From: Hexactinellida sp. DTS-2022
Lineage: Eukaryota; Porifera; Hexactinellida
Assembly (NCBI GenBank): GCA_028753945.1
Contig: JAPNXP010000014.1
Location: 2,294,001-2,358,000 of the forward strand
Length of the DNA: 64,000 nt
Direction: 5' to 3'
The position numbers and the translations under genes were made by a program. A model generated the notes under the pieces. It made no database searches. It saw only the letters and a program-made list of their open reading frames with translations, and was not told the origin of the DNA. Within the stretch, counting starts at the first letter, position 1. Each line of letters begins with the position of its first letter. Positions 59,602 through 64,000 of this stretch are shown here, piece after piece.

Positions 59602-61433
59602 TTGGCAGATTTCAAACGATCAAAATGCGGCAAACTCTCTGAATGCAAAATCTGTAAGAAAGTAATCAAGTGTGATGGTGGATCAAGTAAAGGATTACAT
59701 GTCCATTTGAAAACGATCCATCAAATTGAGCTACTAAAAAGGAATCGATCGGAGTGTAATTCTGACCATGCTCTAACAAAACCTAAACCTGATACTGTAA
59801 CTGGAAATCTTGACCGTTATTTTAATGATGCTAGTCTTCCAACAGTTTTAGCCCGAATGACAGCTTGTGATGACCTGTCATTTAATATTTTGTAACCTCA
59901 TCGGACCTAAGAAAATCTCTTAGTGCTCTTGGCCACTCTTATCGAAATATGCAAATGGAAAAAAGAACAAGTAATGAAATACGCTAATAATTTGCGTCAA
60001 AAGGTTTCCAGATGTTTGCTAACTGGTAAATCGAAAAATTAAAAGTTTACTCTTACATTTGATGAATGGACATCTCTACAAAACAAAAGACGTATTAATA
60101 TTAATATCCATAGCAAAGAATCCTTTTGGAACGTTTGATTGATCAGAATCAGAGGAAAGTTTTCAGCGGAAAAATGTTCAGAAGTGATATCAATGAAACT
60201 CAATGAATTTGGAGTGGATTTAGACTCTGATATTATAGCAATAACAACAGACGGCTGTGCTATGATGAGAGATAATATCTCCATTTCAGCAGTTATGTTA
60301 CGCCCATGGTCTACAACTTGTAATTCAGGATGTATTCTATGCACATCTCGTAATTCAGAGGAACTTTCAAATCATTCAAGTACGAGTGATACAGATGAAG
60401 AAGATGATTTAGAAATAATGGATGAGGATGATGAAATTGATGGATTAATTGTCCTAGGTGATGCTGCTCAAGAAAATACGAATTGTCTACGCTATGATAT
60501 TCTAGATTAGTAAATAAATACGTAAGATTGTCAAGATCTTTAAACGTTCTCCTAAGAAAAATGAAATATTACAACGATATGTAACGGAAAAATATCCGAA
60601 CGGTCTCAATTTGATACTTGATTGCAAGGCTAGATGGAGTTCATTAATAAATATGCTTGAACGAATAGTCAAGGTTAAGTTGCCTGTTCAGAAAGCGTTG
60701 TTAGACCTTCACGAAATGATTCACCTTAGCGATCAAGAATTCACGGAGATCTCAAGAATTACACAATCTCTGAGTCCAATCTAAGCAGTAATTGAGGCAT
60801 TATGCAGACTTGACGCAAATTTGATTACCTCAGAAGCAACTATCAAATTTCTTTTAGATGAACTAGAGAGTTCTCATTCCAGTTTCAATGATAAAATTCG
60901 AGAAGCTATTATACAACGCATAGTGCAGGAGCGGTATACAGACGCTTCTGTGATTTTACAATGCTTACATAATCCCCAAGCACAACTAGAAAAAAAAGTT
61001 GTAATAATATAATTTTATAACGACTTGCTCTCCAGAATACTGCCGAAAGATGAAGATACATTGTTGGAGGATATTGAAAATGGAGTGAATTCACAAAGTT
61101 CAGATCCAGATGACTTACCTATCGCAAAGAAGCTGCAATTAGGAATTGATGCATCTCTAAGGGTACCGGACAAAGAGATTCACCCTAAGAAAACGTTCTC
61201 ATCTATCCTAAAATTTGAACTCACTATCGCTGAGCAGACATAAAAAAGAGGACATTTTTTTGGAAATGATTCACCAGATGTTACTCACTGTTCCTCCAAC
61301 TTCTGTAGAGGCAGAACGGGTATTTTCCTCTTCAGCATACCTATGCAACAGATTCAGGACTAGACTAGGTGATGGTACGCTTGACAACCTTACCTTCATA
61401 CGAAATAATCAATCTTCAATAAATACTACTTAA
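59602..61433 (+). pseudogene. BED-finger hAT transposase, decayed
   Basis: 59602-59895: BED-type finger, CKICKKVIKCDGGSSKG with H-x4-H (HVHLKTIH), then a linker to NLDRYF. From about 60045, after stops: FTLTFDEWTSLQNKRRININ, then GVDLDSDIIAITTDGCAMM (two catalytic-region Asp blocks of ZBED-type hAT proteins). An acidic stretch (TSDTDEEDDLEIMDEDDE) replaces or follows the usual HCxxHxLxL block, which is worn to CNSGCILC. From 60540: LDCKARWSSLINMLERIVK and LDANLITSEATIKFLLDELE. 61215-61433: the dimerisation domain PPTSVEAERVFSSSAYLCNR, with RLGDGTLDNLTFIRNN. Stops at 59893, 60042 and 60784 and several shifts. Terminal repeats not found. Confidence 0.85.
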
Positions 61434-61489
61434 CTAATTATTCTCTTTCATTATTACTCTTTTATCACTATTACACTCATTATACAGCA

Positions 61490-61575
61490 TTAGGCACTAT
61501 CAATAAACCACCATCAAGATATAGTGCCACCAAAGGAACATGCGTCGGCACAGGCAGCAATTTTGGATTTTTAAA
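61490..61575. repeat. Copy of the 52.25-kb repeat, half hairpin
   Basis: CACTATCAATAAACCACCA, AAGGAACATGCGTCGGCACA and GCAATTTTGG match 52248-52313; the left hairpin arm is absent. It follows the hAT gene by 60 bases. Confidence 0.65.
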
Positions 61576-62057
61576 ATTTTTAAAATTCTAGTTTCCTTCA
61601 AATACTGAAGATCCATGTTAATATTTTACAACACATTGGATAAATAGATCGAAATAGAGTCTACTGTAATATACTAATCACAATTATTTTGATGACCCAT
61701 GGCATACTATATTATACATGCTAGATATGTCAAGTATTTGCTCATTTCATTCCAGGCCATTGTTTACTTTCTAATTGCTCGTAAAATGAATTACCTATTG
61801 TCATTGAATATACTAAACTTTGGTTTTCAAATACGCTAGAAACATCTAAAATGCTTTTGATAATGATTCCACATCGGATTTAACCACAATGAGGTAATCA
61901 AATATATATACCCATTAACCCATATATGGTAATTTTGACTCTATACTATTAAAATAAATCAAAAAATTAGAAAATGAGTACTTTATTAATTCCAGTATCC
62001 ATTTGGCATGTTGTCAATTGTCCATAGCAATTTGTGATCTGTCCAAATATCTTGTGT

Positions 62058-64000
62058 CATAGCCTACTAAGCATAAGGCCATTTCACCATTTCACTGAGT
62101 TAACGAGAGTCGTCTGTAAATATTAGCTATCCTAATTACAAATTATCTCTAATTCAATCATATTAAATCCCTTTATAATGCTAGCTCCTTGTTTATTTAT
62201 ATCCTGAACTCATGCCCAACTCTGTTCTGCTCCCAGATGTGCTACTGGATACCTATAGTGATTATAGTGGTGTTGCAGTATTTCACTTTCCTTCTGGGCC
62301 GCAAGACATCATCCATAAGTGGAAACGTTTTCTGTATTGAGATGGTGAGCAAGTCTTTACCCGTTTTTCTTTAAGCTTAAGCTTAACATCACTTACATAC
62401 TTTAATTAAGAAATAAATTATATGTAGACCGTATATTTCTAGGTTTTCTTACATATACACAGGGCCGTAGCCACTGCACAGTGGCACGAAACAGCCCAAA
62501 AACTATATTATAGACCTATGGGAAATCGACCCCAAGGAATCATTTGGTGTAATTAGAATTATTCCTTCGTTTCAGGTGTGAAATTTATGACGTCATTGTC
62601 ACATTTCGAGAACCCTGAAAATTCACTTAATCGCACATAATTTGCGCCGTCTGAGAGATAAAAATATGAAAATTTAATAGAACATGTACATTAATGATGC
62701 GGACAGGTTGGTAACACCAGATTGTCAATATGTTTACTCATTGTCGCATGATGACATAAACACTAAAATTTCACATTGTTAAATTCGACTATTTAGTCCT
62801 ATTTACGCTCTATAATCAATGTTAGAACTATTGTAAATCACACACCAACCTCGAGGCGGTTGGTTTGTGGTTGTGCTCTGCCGCGGAGCTACCTATAAAG
62901 CGAAGCGCGCAAGTATAACTTAAAATCCATAATTTAATCCTATATATTATGATTAAATTACTAATATTAAAGAACCACAATATTTTATATTATATTTTGA
63001 CAAGCGAAATTTGGGCAATTTATGTCTGGTAATGAAATTGAAATGATCCTAAAAATTTTATGACCACTTCAGACCACAAGGTGATGATAGTCTTATCAAA
63101 TGGAGATATTAAAATACTATAAAATAAAACTTGTGTCTAAAGTTGACAGCGCGGCAGATGAAGTTCTTAAGGTTCGAAGTTGTGATCGTGATAATGCAGA
63201 AAATATTTTCCAAAAATAGCGATAGTTACAATGAAAATATAGGTTAGATACTGAGCTATTCTTTTATATCAGCAACATTCCAGCAAATTTACTAATTATA
63301 CAGCCTTGAATTATTTCAATAACATGCTGTCTTTACATTTCACACTTTAATATGATCAAATAATAATTTTGGTTTTTCAATCAATAAATTTCAATTGAAA
63401 TTAGTTGTCGTTAAGACGAGTTTGAAGTCCTATTATTCCAAGAAGCTGTATTGTTTCGAGAAAATTTAACTGCAACCTTAGATATTAGACAATGCTCTAT
63501 CAGATAGACTACGTTTGGATATTTTATAAGATGGTATAAATATTTCCTAATTCCAGGGGGGTTGTACCACTGTGCACTGGTCAGGTTGGTCAGGTTTCAA
63601 CCTGACCACTTTTGGTTGATTATTGAATGTCTACTCTAGTTCGTTGGTTAGAGTCTGGGGAAGCTTGCCAGTTCATGAGGAAATTAACAGTTCAAACCTT
63701 CAGGAGTTTTCACCATCAAGAATCGCACAGCCTAAACTTTTAGAATATTGACCGGCGAATGTGGAATAAGTATTGTCATCATTTATACAAATTGATCTTA
63801 TTGTATAACATTTTGGATTATACAAACATATGTAAAACTACAATGTATTGGTTTGTCAAGTCCTGGAAAATGAGAGGGCACTTAAACAGTCTAATATTCT
63901 CAAGTTGTATAATAGGAAAGATTATGTCCATAAAGATAGAGATTCGTTTATGGAATTTATCAGCAGCTTGGAAACCCATGAAGATTATCTTTATCGCAGC
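62058..64000 (+). pseudogene. P-like (THAP) element, left part, continues past the window
   Basis: Starts CATAGCCTACTAAGCATAAG. At 62212 a THAP first exon: MPNS, a shift, then CSAPRC with ATGY, and later VFHFPSGPQDIIHKWKRFLY, ending at the donor near 62342 (a TGA precedes it). A Helitron lies at 62574-62913. From 63630: VRWLESGEACQFMRKLTVQT, then matching the minus-strand copy at 21.8-22.2 kb, for example MYWFVKSWKMRGHLNS in a shifted frame. The middle of the gene is missing between about 62350 and 63600. The 3' end lies outside the window. Confidence 0.72.
62574..62913 (+). mobile_element. Helitron, 5'-truncated, inside the P-like element
   Basis: Carries TGACGTCATTGTCACATTTC, GATAAAAATATGAAAATTTA and a 3' end with CCAACCTCGAGGCGGTTGG and GCGAAGCGCGCAAG before T, so the usual CTAG reads CAAG. 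The 5' terminus is missing. Confidence 0.7.

Noticed and set aside
1-64000. Bacterial or viral origin of the window
   Set aside because: Introns with matching phases, an ARS2 gene and animal-type transposons point to a metazoan chromosome.

Overview
This is AT-rich, intron-bearing animal DNA: GT-AG introns, THAP, BED and FLYWCH zinc-finger transposases, Helitrons, and many short DNA transposons with clean target-site duplications (TSDs). It looks like an invertebrate, possibly an arthropod, but nothing seen fixes the phylum. I see no bacterial operon, CRISPR array, rRNA or tRNA.

The only host gene I can support is a divergent homologue of ARS2/SRRT (serrate RNA effector), on the + strand. 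Three exons agree in phase: 4585-5016, 22849-23005 and 41243-42019, the last carrying the conserved C2H2-like finger and the stop codon. They are separated by introns of about 17.8 and 18.2 kb. Earlier exons must lie left of the window. Nearly everything else is transposon sequence inside or after this gene.

Layout: 0.3-3.0 kb, an internally deleted P-like (THAP) element with a 7-bp TSD, in an upstream ARS2 intron. 3.5-4.5 kb, a Helitron-like element with a hAT MITE inside. 6.3-6.6 kb, a LINE fragment. 7.7-10.2 kb, a PIF/Harbinger element (transposase plus Myb/SANT gene) with a MITE nested in its own kind. 12.8-14.8 kb, an ACTCG repeat split by a hAT element that itself holds two MITEs. 16.4-17.7 kb, a deleted FLYWCH-MULE-RING element. 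18.4-22.2 kb, two truncated P-like elements and two Helitrons. 24.9-33.7 kb, MITEs and a large foldback. 35.9-39.5 kb, nested Helitrons and a second P-like element. 43.0-47.5 kb, a full-length P-like element with a perfect 7-bp TSD. 48.1-51.1 kb, a FLYWCH-MULE-RING element. 52.8-58.4 kb, a P-like element broken by three MITEs. 59.6-61.4 kb, a BED-hAT transposase. 62.1-64.0 kb, the start of another P-like element, running off the window.

Most transposase genes are decayed (frameshifts, stops, core deletions), so mobility today would depend on copies elsewhere. The most notable signals are the MULE family, whose two copies each carry a FLYWCH finger and a C-terminal RING-like domain; the P-like family with long termini and 7-bp TSDs; the 495-bp-arm foldback; a segment inverted between two copies of one repeat; and a gap-free 58-bp palindrome.
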